From positions 230,549 to 269,644 of the forward strand of contig NZ_KB849756.1 in the NCBI RefSeq assembly GCF_000368925.1: DNA of 39,096 bases. The letters are read 5' to 3'. Source of the stretch: Acinetobacter bereziniae LMG 1003 = CIP 70.12. GTDB lineage: Bacteria > Pseudomonadota > Gammaproteobacteria > Pseudomonadales > Moraxellaceae. This document shows, in pieces, positions 1 to 8,791 of the stretch. The notes under the pieces are model-generated. The model had not been told where the DNA came from, ran no database searches, and was given only the letters and a program-made list of their open reading frames with translations. Positions within the stretch are counted from its first letter, which is position 1; every line of letters begins with the position of its first letter. Position numbers and translations under genes: made by a program.

Positions 1-617
1 CGTCCTTTCCCATCCATACTGATACGGATATTTCGCAATTTTAACTCATTCAAAAATGCCTCACTTGTGAATTGACTGCCTTGGTCTGTATTAAACACCT
101 CAGGACAACCATATTTCACAATTGCTTCTTGCAACGCATCTATGCAAAAGTCTGTTTCCATACTGATCGATACTCGATGAGCCAGTACTTTACGACTATG
201 CCAATCTATAATTGCACACAGATAGACAAAGCCTTTAGCCATAGGAATGTATGTGATATCTGTACACCAGACTTGATTAGAGTGATCGATGACCATGTTT
301 TTCAACAGATATGGGAAAATACGGTGTGCAAGATTAGGCTTACTGGTATTGGGTTTTGGATACAAGGCATGTATTCCCATCAAGCGCATTAAACGTCGGA
401 CTTTACGCCGACCTATTTGATGCCCTTGACGCTGTAGCATACCTCGTATCATTCGACTGCCCATAAATGGGTAGTCGAGATGAATTTCATCGATCAGACG
501 CATCAAACTCAAATCAGTTGATGAAATCTCTTTGGGCTTGTAATACAACGTACTGCGATTGATTTGAATCAATTGCGATTGTTGTCTTACCGAAAGTTGA
601 TGGGTCTTATCGATCAT
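1..617 (-). CDS. IS3-family transposase OrfB, DDE integrase core (C-terminus outside window)
   Basis: The first 205 codons of OrfB are visible, read off the minus strand from the ATG at 617, which overlaps the orfA stop. An HTH_21-like region (about residues 35-90, including YPFMGSRMI and RRLMRLMGIHALYPKPNTSK) is followed by the rve/DDE integrase core. The first catalytic Asp is in VWCTDITYIP (D120) and the second in FNTDQGSQFTS (D178). The Glu of the triad should lie beyond the window edge. No stop or frameshift interrupts the visible part, so it is cut by the window, not shown to be broken. Confidence 0.85.
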   Translation of the reverse strand, partial: MIDKTHQLSVRQQSQLIQINRSTLYYKPKEISSTDLSLMRLIDEIHLDYPFMGSRMIRGMLQRQGHQIGRRKVRRLMRLMGIHALYPKPNTSKPNLAHRIFPYLLKNMVIDHSNQVWCTDITYIPMAKGFVYLCAIIDWHSRKVLAHRVSISMETDFCIDALQEAIVKYGCPEVFNTDQGSQFTSEAFLNELKLRNIRISMDGKG

Positions 618-919
618 TTTTTGCCGCTCAGCTGCCCTATTTTTCTGAGCGCACCTTCTAAAAAATCAATTTGCAATGCCTGATGTCCTATCTTGGCATG
701 TAGAGCTTTGAGGTCAATCTCTGGTTCTTGTTGTGCTGTTGGTCGTGAAAAAATATTGACTGATTGCTCAAGCAGTTGATTTTTCCAATCGATGATTTGG
801 TTTTGATGTAAATCGAATTGAGTAGAAAGTTCAGCGAGTGTGTGGTCGCCTTTAATTGCTGCGAGAGCAACTTTAACTTTAAACTCTGCTGAATGATTAC
901 GACGTTTTCTTCGTGTCAT
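614..919 (-). CDS. IS3-family transposase OrfA (helix-turn-helix protein)
   Basis: About 101 residues. The basic N-terminus (MTRRKRRNHSAEFKVKVALA) and the following helix-turn-helix are typical of IS3-family OrfA, which binds the terminal repeats. A C-terminal leucine-zipper-like stretch (about residues 75-95) fits multimerisation. I chose the ATG at 919 because GGAG lies 7 bases upstream; an in-frame start 18 bases earlier has no ribosome site. The frame ends in a run of six A followed by TGA, and the TGA overlaps the ATG of orfB (ATGA). That run is a plausible slippery site for the -1 frameshift that makes the OrfAB fusion transposase in this family; the frameshift itself is inferred. Confidence 0.88.
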   Translation of the reverse strand: MTRRKRRNHSAEFKVKVALAAIKGDHTLAELSTQFDLHQNQIIDWKNQLLEQSVNIFSRPTAQQEPEIDLKALHAKIGHQALQIDFLEGALRKIGQLSGKK

Positions 920-1007
920 GGTTGACTCCAAAAACAAGCATTTCCCATGCTTATTGGGGAGTAGATTATCACTTATAGGCGTGGTCTAAAATCCTAGAAC
1001 CACATCA

Positions 1008-1659
1008 TTTTTGAGCAGAAAGTCCCATTTTTTCCAAAACAAAATTAATATTATTAAACATGATCTATTGTGTATTTTTTCTAAATTCACCATCACCATA
1101 TAATAAAATATCATGATTTGTCTACCACAAAGTATTTTTCACATGAAACCTAATTAATTGATTTATTGATAATTTTCACAGTATTTTATAAATTACAGTA
1201 TATATTATGAAATTAAATTTATTGCATGATTGCCTATCAATTCTGTGAGTTATTATATAATTTATAGTTATTTTTATATAAACATGACAAATAAAAACTC
1301 AATTCACCATTCCCGTTAAAATTCTCATTTTATTCGATCAGTTTAAATATGTTTTTAACCAAGGAAATTTAAAAATTATAAAACTCGTAAGTACACTAAA
1401 CATGTCTGATTATTAATGTTATATATTTATTTTTATAACATGCTATTAATCTATAAATTCTCATATTACGCAAATAAAAACAATAGCATTCATGCATAAT
1501 TTTATAGATTGACATGTAGTAAGCTGTGTATTTTTTGTTCCAATGTCGCTTTTCATTCATGATTTAAATCTAAAATCATCAAAAGAATTTGGAATTTAAA
1601 AAGTCTAATTTTCTCATTTTTAAACATAAATTATTGCAGCACAAAAATAAGGATGTTTT
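1008..1659. other. AT-rich gap between IS3 element and kgtP-like gene
   Basis: I see no credible gene here: very A+T-rich, only short open frames without ribosome sites. An 8-bp perfect inverted repeat (ATGTTATA/TATAACAT) sits at about 1417-1442. A TTGACA hexamer at 1509-1514 could be a -35 element for the downstream permease, but I find no convincing -10 at 16-18 bp. A purine-rich AAGGA lies just before the ATG at 1660. Confidence 0.4.
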
Positions 1660-2958
1660 ATGACTGAAACACATACCTACGCGCCTCACGAAAAACGTAA
1701 TCGTGTCATGGCTATTGTCGGCGCTGCATCTGGTAACTTAGTGGAATGGTTTGACTTTTATATTTATGCCGCTTTTGCCACCTATTTTACCCATGCATTA
1801 ACTGCACCCGATATGAATGACTCCACCAAAGCAATTTATGTGTGGGGTGTTTTTGCTGCCAGCTTTTTTATGCGCCCAATCGGCAGTTGGTTATTTGGAT
1901 GGATTGGCGATACTTTTGGGCGTAAAAAGTCGATGATCATTTCCATTAGTTTAATGGCGGTCAGCTCATTTTTATTTGCAGCACTTCCAACCTATGAACA
2001 AGTCGGTATGGCTGCCCCATTTTTATTGTTAGCGGTCAGACTTTTGCAAGGGCTTTCAGTAGGTGGTGAATATGGGACAGTAGCCACTTATATGAGTGAG
2101 GTGGCTTTAAAAGGTCAACGTGGTTTTTACTCATCATTCCAGTATGTAACCCTGTCTGGCGGACAGCTCTTGGCGAGTCTACTTGGCGTGATCATGTTGG
2201 CACTGATGTCAAAAGAACAGCTTATGGATGGTGGATGGCGTATTCCATTTATCATTGGCGGGGTAGTTGCGATTCTTTCGTTCTTTGCTCGTCGTCATTT
2301 GAAAGAAACACTTTCTGAAGATGATGGACGTAAAGAAGGTTCAGGAAGTCTAAAAGAGTTACTGACCAAGAATTGGAGCACCTTTTTACTGGTGGTTGGT
2401 TATACCTCGGCAGGCTCTTTGTGTTTTTATATCATCACGGTATATTCAAAAACCTATATCACCAGTTTAGGGTTTGCTGATAAAACAGTGGGTTATATGA
2501 TGACCATTGCATTGTTTATCTTTATGTGCGCTCAACCATTGTTTGGAATGCTGGCAGACCGAATTGGTCGTCGATCGTCCATGATGCTGTTTAGTATCAG
2601 TTGTGCAATCTTTATTTATCCAGTCATGGTAATCGCTATGCCATATTTTAGTGGTTCAGCATTTATTGTGACCGCATTGTTGGTGTTCTTAATGATGTTA
2701 CTGAGCTTTTATACCTCTATTAGTGGACTGGTAAAAGCTGAGATGTTCCCACCGCATATTCGTGCATTAGGCGTTGGTTTTGCTTATGCCGTCGGAAATG
2801 CAATTTTTGGCGGTTCAGCCCCCGCTGTCGCGCTTAAATTAAAAGATTTAGGACATGAAAACACGTTCTTCGTTTATGTGATTGTTATGCTGATAATTTG
2901 TTTATTCTGTAGTATGCAACTACCGAAACAACCCAAATATTTACATCACGATCACTAA
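1660..2958 (+). CDS. kgtP: 2-oxoglutarate permease-like MFS transporter (metabolite:H+ symporter family)
   Basis: At 432 residues it has the same length as E. coli KgtP and closely matches it as I recall it: GNLVEWFDFYIYA in helix 1, GDTFGRKKSM in the loop between helices 2 and 3, LLQGLSVGGEYGT in helix 4, SFYTSISGLVKAEMFPPHIR near helix 10-11, and ADRIGRRSSM in the loop between helices 8 and 9. The family are inner-membrane proton symporters for 2-oxoglutarate and related acids; shikimate and proline/betaine carriers (ShiA, ProP) are relatives, but the KgtP-type motifs fit better. Twelve hydrophobic segments are visible. It stands alone between an IS-flanked gap and its own terminator. Substrate is inferred from family similarity. 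Confidence 0.82.
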   Translation: MTETHTYAPHEKRNRVMAIVGAASGNLVEWFDFYIYAAFATYFTHALTAPDMNDSTKAIYVWGVFAASFFMRPIGSWLFGWIGDTFGRKKSMIISISLMAVSSFLFAALPTYEQVGMAAPFLLLAVRLLQGLSVGGEYGTVATYMSEVALKGQRGFYSSFQYVTLSGGQLLASLLGVIMLALMSKEQLMDGGWRIPFIIGGVVAILSFFARRHLKETLSEDDGRKEGSGSLKELLTKNWSTFLLVVGYTSAGSLCFYIITVYSKTYITSLGFADKTVGYMMTIALFIFMCAQPLFGMLADRIGRRSSMMLFSISCAIFIYPVMVIAMPYFSGSAFIVTALLVFLMMLLSFYTSISGLVKAEMFPPHIRALGVGFAYAVGNAIFGGSAPAVALKLKDLGHENTFFVYVIVMLIICLFCSMQLPKQPKYLHHDH

Positions 2959-2972
2959 TCTCTTGCAATGAT

Positions 2973-3004
2973 TTAAGGTCTGTTTATACAGACCTTAAAA
3001 TTTT
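2973..3004 (+). terminator. Intrinsic terminator after kgtP-like gene
   Basis: Eleven-base arms (TTAAGGTCTGT and ACAGACCTTAA) around a TTAT loop, followed by AATTTT. It lies 14 bases after the permease stop codon. Confidence 0.75.
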
Positions 3005-3056
3005 GATGTAAAATATAGCATTAAATCATAAGACTATAGAATATCTTGAGGAAATA

Positions 3057-3392
3057 ATGAAAAAACTCTCACTTATATTTATATCTTTCGCGATTAGTCT
3101 GAGTGCCTATGCCAAAACACAAAACTATATTTTGGTGGATGGTGGTGGTGTAGATGACCTTTCATTAATGTTGAAAAATGTACAAGGTAAGACGATTCAT
3201 GCCTACTGCGATCAGAAATGTGGCAAATGGTTTGATCCAGATGAAGAAATAGATGGACAAACACTTAAAAAGCAATACTTTGAAAAAAAAGTTCAAGCAG
3301 ACATTAAATTAGAGAAAAATGCAGGACGTGTTGCAGGTCCAAGTGACGATGAATCATTTTATTTCATCAAACATATTAAATTATTAAAATAA
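3057..3392 (+). CDS. Small secreted protein of unknown function
   Basis: 111 residues. The first ~19 (MKKLSLIFISFAISLSAYA, cleavage after AYA) form a clear Sec signal peptide, so the mature protein of about 92 residues is periplasmic or secreted. The mature part has two close cysteines (AYCDQKCGKWF, about residues 51-58) that could form a disulfide, and is rich in Lys and Asp. GAGGAAATA lies just upstream of the ATG as ribosome site. I do not recognise the family. It is monocistronic between the kgtP terminator and a gene-free stretch ending in an IS5 element. Confidence 0.75.
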   Translation: MKKLSLIFISFAISLSAYAKTQNYILVDGGGVDDLSLMLKNVQGKTIHAYCDQKCGKWFDPDEEIDGQTLKKQYFEKKVQADIKLEKNAGRVAGPSDDESFYFIKHIKLLK

Positions 3393-3711
3393 TCCCCCTC
3401 TACACTTTGCAAGAACACCAGCGAATCTTGAATCTAGCTTTGTTTAAAAAAACAAAGTATCGATATGGATGTCACCATGTTGAGCCGGGGTATATGAGCA
3501 AAGACAAAGCGCTGCTTTGATTGCAGCGCAAGAATGCGATTCAACAAAAAATTTGCTTAGCAAAGTAAAGAATTGCCTACACAAAACAATTTAAACTTTG
3601 GATGTAAAGTGCAGTATTGCGAGCTTTTATATCATCAAACAATAGATTTATCGCATTGATTTTATTGATCTAGAAATTATATTTAATGTCTATTTTTCAA
3701 CAGATTGACTA
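3393..3711. repeat. Gene-free stretch with diverged copy of a repeat also at 18726-18845
   Basis: No open frame here looks real. Two words recur in the same order and orientation near 18.7 kb: ATGTCACCATGTT (3469-3481; also 18726-18738), followed in both by a GGGG(T/C)AT motif, and ATTGATTTTATTGATC (3655-3670; also 18830-18845). The words are 186 bases apart here and 104 there, so the copies have diverged. Strong hairpins lie between or beside them: CTTTGTTT/AAACAAAG (about 3438-3458) and GCGCTGC/GCAGCGC (about 3508-3528). This looks like a decayed dispersed element or a small-RNA family, not a gene. Confidence 0.45.
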
Positions 3712-4568
3712 GGGTGTGTTGACACTTTTAGATTAAAAAATAGCGAAGTAGTAAAATTAAATCGCCAAACCCAATTCTACTATTCGCTATGCCTCGTACC
3801 ATGTTAACAGATCAACACTGGCAAAAGTTGAAAGCTATTTTGCGTAATTTATCCATTCATCTCAACTCAAATTTAAGAAATTTTATTGAAGCGATTCTTT
3901 ATAGAATAAGAACTGGGTGCCCTTGGCGTGATATCCCAACTTGCTTTGGACAACCCAACTCTATTTTTAAACGTTTTAATCGCTGGTCAAGTAGTGGTAA
4001 GTTACTCACTATATTCAAATTATTATCACTGAATACCGATATGGAATGGCTATTCATCGATGGTTCCCATATTCGTGCTCATCAACATTCTGCGGGTATA
4101 GCTGATCAGGCAATCTCTAAAAGTGCTGGAGGAAACTCCTCCAAAATACATTTAGTTGTAGATTCAGATGGTAATCCTATTGATTTCATTATTACTGATG
4201 GAACCACACATGATGTTAAGGTCGCACCTGATTTAATTTCAAAACTCAATTTAAATGAGGCAGAGATTGTATGTGCAGATAAAGGTTACGATTCAGAGCC
4301 ATTAAGACAGCAGATTAGAGCAACTGGAACAAAAGCAAATATACCTAAAAAATCCAATAGCCAATCAAACAATGACCATATGGATTGGTATTTATATAAA
4401 ATCAGGCATTTAGTAGAAAATATGTTTTGTAGGTTAAAGCAATTTAGAGGGATAGCCACTCGATACGACAAGTTAAAACGGAACTATGAAAGTTCTGTTG
4501 CATTAGCTTGTATATTTTTATGGCTCCCCTTGTAGGTTAAATTATGAACCCTAAATGTCAACAGACCC
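3712..4568 (+). mobile_element. Complete IS5-family (IS427-like) insertion sequence, 857 bp
   Basis: The termini are inverted repeats: GGGTGTGTTGACA at the left and TGTCAACAGACCC at the right, a near-perfect match with one difference. Both ends are flanked by TA (3710-3711 and 4569-4570), a 2-bp target duplication typical of the IS427 group. The single transposase frame fills the element. Intact ends, duplication and catalytic residues suggest a recent, possibly still mobile insertion. It landed between a gene-free stretch and the 3' end of the DUF4034 gene, only 41 bases past that stop codon. Confidence 0.9.
3789..4535 (+). CDS. IS5-family transposase (DDE, DUF4096 plus DDE_Tnp_1)
   Basis: 248 residues in one uninterrupted frame. 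The N-terminal DUF4096-type domain (LTDQHWQKL to GCPWRDIPTCFG, residues 6-55) precedes the DDE nuclease core. The catalytic residues are visible: Asp in WLFIDGSHIRAHQHSAG, Asp in IVCADKGYDS, and Glu in HLVENMFCRLKQFR, with the YREK-like arrangement of the group. Many relatives split this protein over two frames joined by a frameshift; here it is one frame. It is the only gene of the element at 3712-4568. Confidence 0.92.
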   Translation: MPRTMLTDQHWQKLKAILRNLSIHLNSNLRNFIEAILYRIRTGCPWRDIPTCFGQPNSIFKRFNRWSSSGKLLTIFKLLSLNTDMEWLFIDGSHIRAHQHSAGIADQAISKSAGGNSSKIHLVVDSDGNPIDFIITDGTTHDVKVAPDLISKLNLNEAEIVCADKGYDSEPLRQQIRATGTKANIPKKSNSQSNNDHMDWYLYKIRHLVENMFCRLKQFRGIATRYDKLKRNYESSVALACIFLWLPL

Positions 4569-4609
4569 TATATAAATTTCTGTTCAACACCTTGACCATG
4601 AAACGCCAT

Positions 4610-6637
4610 TTAAAACAATACGTCCTGTCGACCTGGCATATCTTCAACGGGGATTTTGTCGACAGTAAACTGATATTTCAAAATCTTTTTCATCGAATCT
4701 GTTTCAACCACAGCAATTGCATCAAGCACATCATCGTTTTCAGGTTCTTGTAAACGTGCTGCCTCACACCATTTAACTGCCATCGTATAGTCAAAGTAGT
4801 GCGGACGATTGGCTTGATCTGCGTAAAGCCTTGCTAATGCACTCATTGCCTTGATATGCCGATTCCAACCATGCGAAATCAATTGCGGAATAATAATATC
4901 ACCCAGCTCAGGGTAATAACTGTAGTGATATAAGCGATCCGCATATAGATCTATGATGTCATCTTCAAGTTCTTGATACTCATAAGTACCATCTGTGCGT
5001 GATTTTTCAAGTCCTATTCGTGCTTGTTCAAAATAATCCAAACTTTGTTTTAATAATGGAAATGGGTTGCTTTCATCATCTTTAATACCCCGATTAAGGT
5101 AATTTACCCCCATATTATACATGGCAATATAATGCCCTTGTTCAGCAGCTTTGTTGGAATACTTCTTTGCTATATCTACATCATATAAACTCGAATCTTC
5201 TCTTGAATGAATATAACCACTCGTAAAACTTGGGTTGACATAACCAAGCTCTGATGCAGCGTGTAACATATCAATCACATCAGGATAGCTTTCAAGTTCA
5301 TCAAAACTTTTATAAACACGATAGAAGCAACAGTATTCACCTTCAGGAAAAGCTTTAGGTTTTTCTAAACTTTTAGCGAACTCAAACCAAGACTGAGCCA
5401 CCAATGGATTTTTTTCTACACCAGACCAACCATGCTGAGTAAGTAATCCATAAAGAACCGCTGCGCTGGCTAGGGTTTTACGATTGGAAATAGCAATATG
5501 ACCTAAAAAATCATGATCTTTTACATATTTAAACCAATAATAAATTGCACGTTGCAAATCATATTCATCAAATACATCATGCCCAATCGTATGCAAATAA
5601 CAATCTAGAATTTTTGCATCAGACTCATTCAACAAAGTATAAAAATACGCCAAACGCAAATAAATCTTAGCGCGATTTTTTTCACTCAAAGGACGTTTTA
5701 ATAAGTCTAAAGCGATTTGAATATGTTTTTTAATCTCGCCCGTTTGATCATCGGAATAGCTGTCCTCTACCGAGTCGTACCACATCACAAAGTGAAGTTC
5801 ATTTTTTTCAATTTCAGTAAAATGATCACACCAATCAGATTGTATAAACTCGATGATTGCCTGATAGTTATAGCCCCAACGTGGCAATAAATACCAGCAA
5901 TAGTCAATTGCAGCAACAAGACCATACTGAGACTGATCAAGAAAAACTTTCAACCAAAATGCCGCTTCATTTTGCGGTAAATCCAATTCAGATTTTAAAT
6001 CCAGATACGGTTTAAGCATGTCTGGAATTTGTTGAGGCAATGTCAAAGCTAAATCTGTTGATAATCCACTTAACTTGGCAATTTTCTGTAATTTGGGTTT
6101 AATGACATGTTTTAAATTTTGAGGTTGCTTTTGTTTAAATAACCACTTATCAAACCACTTTGGTTCATCCAGCTTTGCTGCTGCATTGAGTAAGTGAATC
6201 ACAACAGTCCAAGCATTTGGAGAAAAAGCGATTGCTTGCATTGCAGTTATATAAATCTGCTTTTGTGCTTCACGAGCACAATCCCACATATCTTCTGAAA
6301 CTTGATTTGCCCAAGTTCCCCCGCGATATTCAGAAGCCCAAAATGCCCAATAACGTACCTTGATCACATAAGGAAAAAAACTCTCAGGGTATGTTTTTGA
6401 CCACTCTTCAAGGTGCTGAAGTGCCTGAGGTCCTTGATTTAAAAACATCTCAGAAAACATTTGATAAGGGTAAGCAAACCAATCACTTTCCCATTGAAAA
6501 GCACTTTTCTCAGTACGGCTATTCCATAGTTGGGTAAAAAATTGCTCTAAGGCTTCATATTGTCTATTTTCGAGTAGACCCAGTGGATATTGCCCTTCTT
6601 TTCTTAAACTTTCATGGACATACTCAGCTTTAATCAT
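4610..6637 (-). CDS. DUF4034-type protein with TPR/Sel1-like C-terminus, unknown function
   Basis: 675 residues, no signal peptide, so probably cytoplasmic. The N-terminal third (about residues 20-165) looks like DUF4034: a small helical start, LEEWSKTYPESFFPYV, then the RYWAFWASEYRGG core and an ITAMQAIAFSPNAWTVV helix pair. The rest is helical-repeat protein. Sel1/TPR-like units are clearest at about residues 470-520 (ASELGYVNPSFTSGYIHSRE, AAEQGHYIAMYNMGVNYLNR) and near the C-terminus. It overlaps the upstream PcfJ-type gene by 4 bases (ATGA), so the two are translationally coupled and probably work together. DUF4034 has no settled function that I know of. The short C-terminal tail after the repeats is unremarkable. 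Confidence 0.72.
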   Translation of the reverse strand: MIKAEYVHESLRKEGQYPLGLLENRQYEALEQFFTQLWNSRTEKSAFQWESDWFAYPYQMFSEMFLNQGPQALQHLEEWSKTYPESFFPYVIKVRYWAFWASEYRGGTWANQVSEDMWDCAREAQKQIYITAMQAIAFSPNAWTVVIHLLNAAAKLDEPKWFDKWLFKQKQPQNLKHVIKPKLQKIAKLSGLSTDLALTLPQQIPDMLKPYLDLKSELDLPQNEAAFWLKVFLDQSQYGLVAAIDYCWYLLPRWGYNYQAIIEFIQSDWCDHFTEIEKNELHFVMWYDSVEDSYSDDQTGEIKKHIQIALDLLKRPLSEKNRAKIYLRLAYFYTLLNESDAKILDCYLHTIGHDVFDEYDLQRAIYYWFKYVKDHDFLGHIAISNRKTLASAAVLYGLLTQHGWSGVEKNPLVAQSWFEFAKSLEKPKAFPEGEYCCFYRVYKSFDELESYPDVIDMLHAASELGYVNPSFTSGYIHSREDSSLYDVDIAKKYSNKAAEQGHYIAMYNMGVNYLNRGIKDDESNPFPLLKQSLDYFEQARIGLEKSRTDGTYEYQELEDDIIDLYADRLYHYSYYPELGDIIIPQLISHGWNRHIKAMSALARLYADQANRPHYFDYTMAVKWCEAARLQEPENDDVLDAIAVVETDSMKKILKYQFTVDKIPVEDMPGRQDVLF

Positions 6638-8619
6638 GATGAAGCTCTCATACTGTAATCTGGTGATGTTCGAGCGGAATCAAACATAATGGGCTGGATT
6701 TTTAAGTCTGCAAGTTCTGGTAAAAGTGTTAAATTCCAGTCCAAAGATTTCCAATTGCATGAACGTTTTTCAAGGTATTGCTGGATTTCATGGCGTGCAG
6801 ATTTATCATAATTGTTATAGTCCGAGTGGCGCACAATCAAGTCAATTTCACGACCTTGTGCATAATATTGCCCCATTTCCTGCCAGCTTGTACAACACTC
6901 TTGGATAATTTGAGCCGAAGCCAAAATGTATTGCCAAGCTTCATCTTCACCGACATATTCAAATTGATGCAATAAGCGCATCATGATAATTTTTTGGATG
7001 TGGGCATAGACCAAAACATCACGATAATAAGGTCGAACCTCTTGATTCAAATCATACCAACCATATAAGTCGCCAACATAAAAATACTCTTTTAAAAAGA
7101 ATTCAATTTTTTGCAAACGTTCAATTTGACTATTTTGTTCTAGTTTCAAAAGTTGGTCTAAATGTGTTCTAAATTTTGCTTCATTATTTTTAAAATCATC
7201 AAGCATTAGTGTATCCACATCATCACAAGAAATTTTATTGCGTACATAAATCAAATCACCTGTTGCCAAAGCCCATTTTTTTCTTTGATCTGCATTACTT
7301 TTTAAAAATGGCATTGCAGGGATTGCAAAAACAAACATTAAAATTTTAAATATCCAGCCAATCCAAGGAATTTGACTGAGCATACCTAACACTAAAAAAA
7401 TGAGATAAAAAGGCAATAAGATCAAATGTAAAATAAGTGGAAGTGTTTTTTTCTTTTCAAATTTTAGTGGAATATTTAGTTTTCTTTGATCAAAATCTGT
7501 TTGATTAAATTGCATGACTTGTTGTATTAAAATATTTTGCGGGTTTTGAATGTATTCCTCTTTATTTGTTGCCAACATCATCCATTGTAAAACTGAGCTT
7601 TGTTGTGTACATAGATCCATTAAATCTGGATTTTGCATCACAATTCCTTCAACAACCAATGGATCGCTTAATTCATAAAAGTAAAAATATGGCAGTTGTT
7701 CAATGTGCAGTAAGCTATTTTTCTGTTGCTCAACTGAATCATCAATTTGCTGTGAGTCTAAAAGTTCAGGACGATATATAATTCCAAGATTCGAACAATC
7801 TGAATTGTGATTATTTTTTGGTTGAATATGATTTAAAAATAATAAAACATCATCCACATATTTTTTAACTGGAACTTGGTTTTGTTTCCCCTTAATTTGC
7901 TCAATGCACCACGCTTCACCATCCCATTCTAAACTAATGGTGACATGTGGCTTATTAGAAGCATCTCTTAGGCTAAAATAACGAAATAGACCATATTCTT
8001 TCTGTGTCACATAATGCTCACCATAGCCATCTTTAAGCTCAGTCAGGTTAGCGAACTGTCCTAGGCAATGTTGCATATAACGTGACTCAAAAGCCATCTC
8101 TTTACGCAACAACATTCCTGTGGCGGTAATTTCAATAAAACGTCCCGTATCTACCGCTAAAACCTCGCTAATCGCGTGTTCAGAACTGTCCCATTGCCCT
8201 TTTTCCAAACGCTTTTTCATTGCTTCATGATCTTTATGCCAAGCGTCTAACACTTGGTCATAAGTCATTTTCATGAATTTGCCTTTTAGATTTGTTTTGA
8301 GTCTGGAATTAAAAAATTCTAATAGTGGTTTTTCTAGCGCCAAAATCTGTTCATGCAAAGGATCAATGTACAGCATGTGGCTATCTGGTTGTTGTTCGAG
8401 TTTTTTCAAAAACCATGCAGGAATCGGCTGAGGTAACTGGCAGATTTTCCAAGCAGCAACTGAATTGACATGAAAGACAGGATTAAAATGTTTAATCACA
8501 TATTCAAAGAATTTTTTTTCAAACCATTGGGTAATTTCTGGGTCATCTTTACGGCGTTGGCTACGTTCTACTATTGTTTTTTTAACTTCAGGTGCATTGA
8601 CAATATCTCGTGTTTCCAT
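6634..8619 (-). CDS. PcfJ-domain protein with two central transmembrane helices
   Basis: 661 residues. The region 165-262 matches the PcfJ-like domain as I know it: YMQHCLGQF (residues 181-189), FSLRDASNKPHVTISLE (215-231) and IEQIKGKQNQVP (239-250). PcfJ was named from the enterococcal conjugative plasmid pCF10, but the domain is widespread and its biochemical role is not established. A helical N-terminal region (1-160) precedes it. Two hydrophobic helices at about 392-412 and 417-438 form a membrane hairpin, followed by a soluble, charged C-terminal region. GGA lies 6 bases before the ATG. It is first in a two-gene operon and is divergent from the sirtuin gene. It is much longer than the bare domain. 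Confidence 0.7.
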   Translation of the reverse strand: METRDIVNAPEVKKTIVERSQRRKDDPEITQWFEKKFFEYVIKHFNPVFHVNSVAAWKICQLPQPIPAWFLKKLEQQPDSHMLYIDPLHEQILALEKPLLEFFNSRLKTNLKGKFMKMTYDQVLDAWHKDHEAMKKRLEKGQWDSSEHAISEVLAVDTGRFIEITATGMLLRKEMAFESRYMQHCLGQFANLTELKDGYGEHYVTQKEYGLFRYFSLRDASNKPHVTISLEWDGEAWCIEQIKGKQNQVPVKKYVDDVLLFLNHIQPKNNHNSDCSNLGIIYRPELLDSQQIDDSVEQQKNSLLHIEQLPYFYFYELSDPLVVEGIVMQNPDLMDLCTQQSSVLQWMMLATNKEEYIQNPQNILIQQVMQFNQTDFDQRKLNIPLKFEKKKTLPLILHLILLPFYLIFLVLGMLSQIPWIGWIFKILMFVFAIPAMPFLKSNADQRKKWALATGDLIYVRNKISCDDVDTLMLDDFKNNEAKFRTHLDQLLKLEQNSQIERLQKIEFFLKEYFYVGDLYGWYDLNQEVRPYYRDVLVYAHIQKIIMMRLLHQFEYVGEDEAWQYILASAQIIQECCTSWQEMGQYYAQGREIDLIVRHSDYNNYDKSARHEIQQYLEKRSCNWKSLDWNLTLLPELADLKIQPIMFDSARTSPDYSMRASS

Positions 8620-8791
8620 GCTATTCCATTTAACGTATTTCTACTACATTACAGTCTGATTTTTATAAAAATATTCCAAATATCGAAATATTTAATGTGA
8701 ATAGTTTATAACAAAATACTCCTTAGGAAATAGAATTCCCTAAAATTTAAATGTATTTATGTTAGTATTTTAAAAATTTTCAAATGCTTAT

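Larger units (their letters stand above)
1..1007 (-). mobile_element. IS3-family insertion sequence, partial (cut by window start)
   Basis: The element holds orfA and orfB in overlapping frames on the minus strand, the usual IS3-family arrangement. Its upstream terminus is probably the TG that reads TGTGGTTCTAGG on the minus strand from about 1004, or TGATGTGG from 1007; I cannot fix it without the other end, which lies outside the window. A hairpin (AAGCAT/ATGCTT, 936-952) lies just upstream of the orfA ribosome site and could limit read-through translation. Both reading frames look intact as far as visible, so the copy may be active. Sub-group not assigned. Confidence 0.85.
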
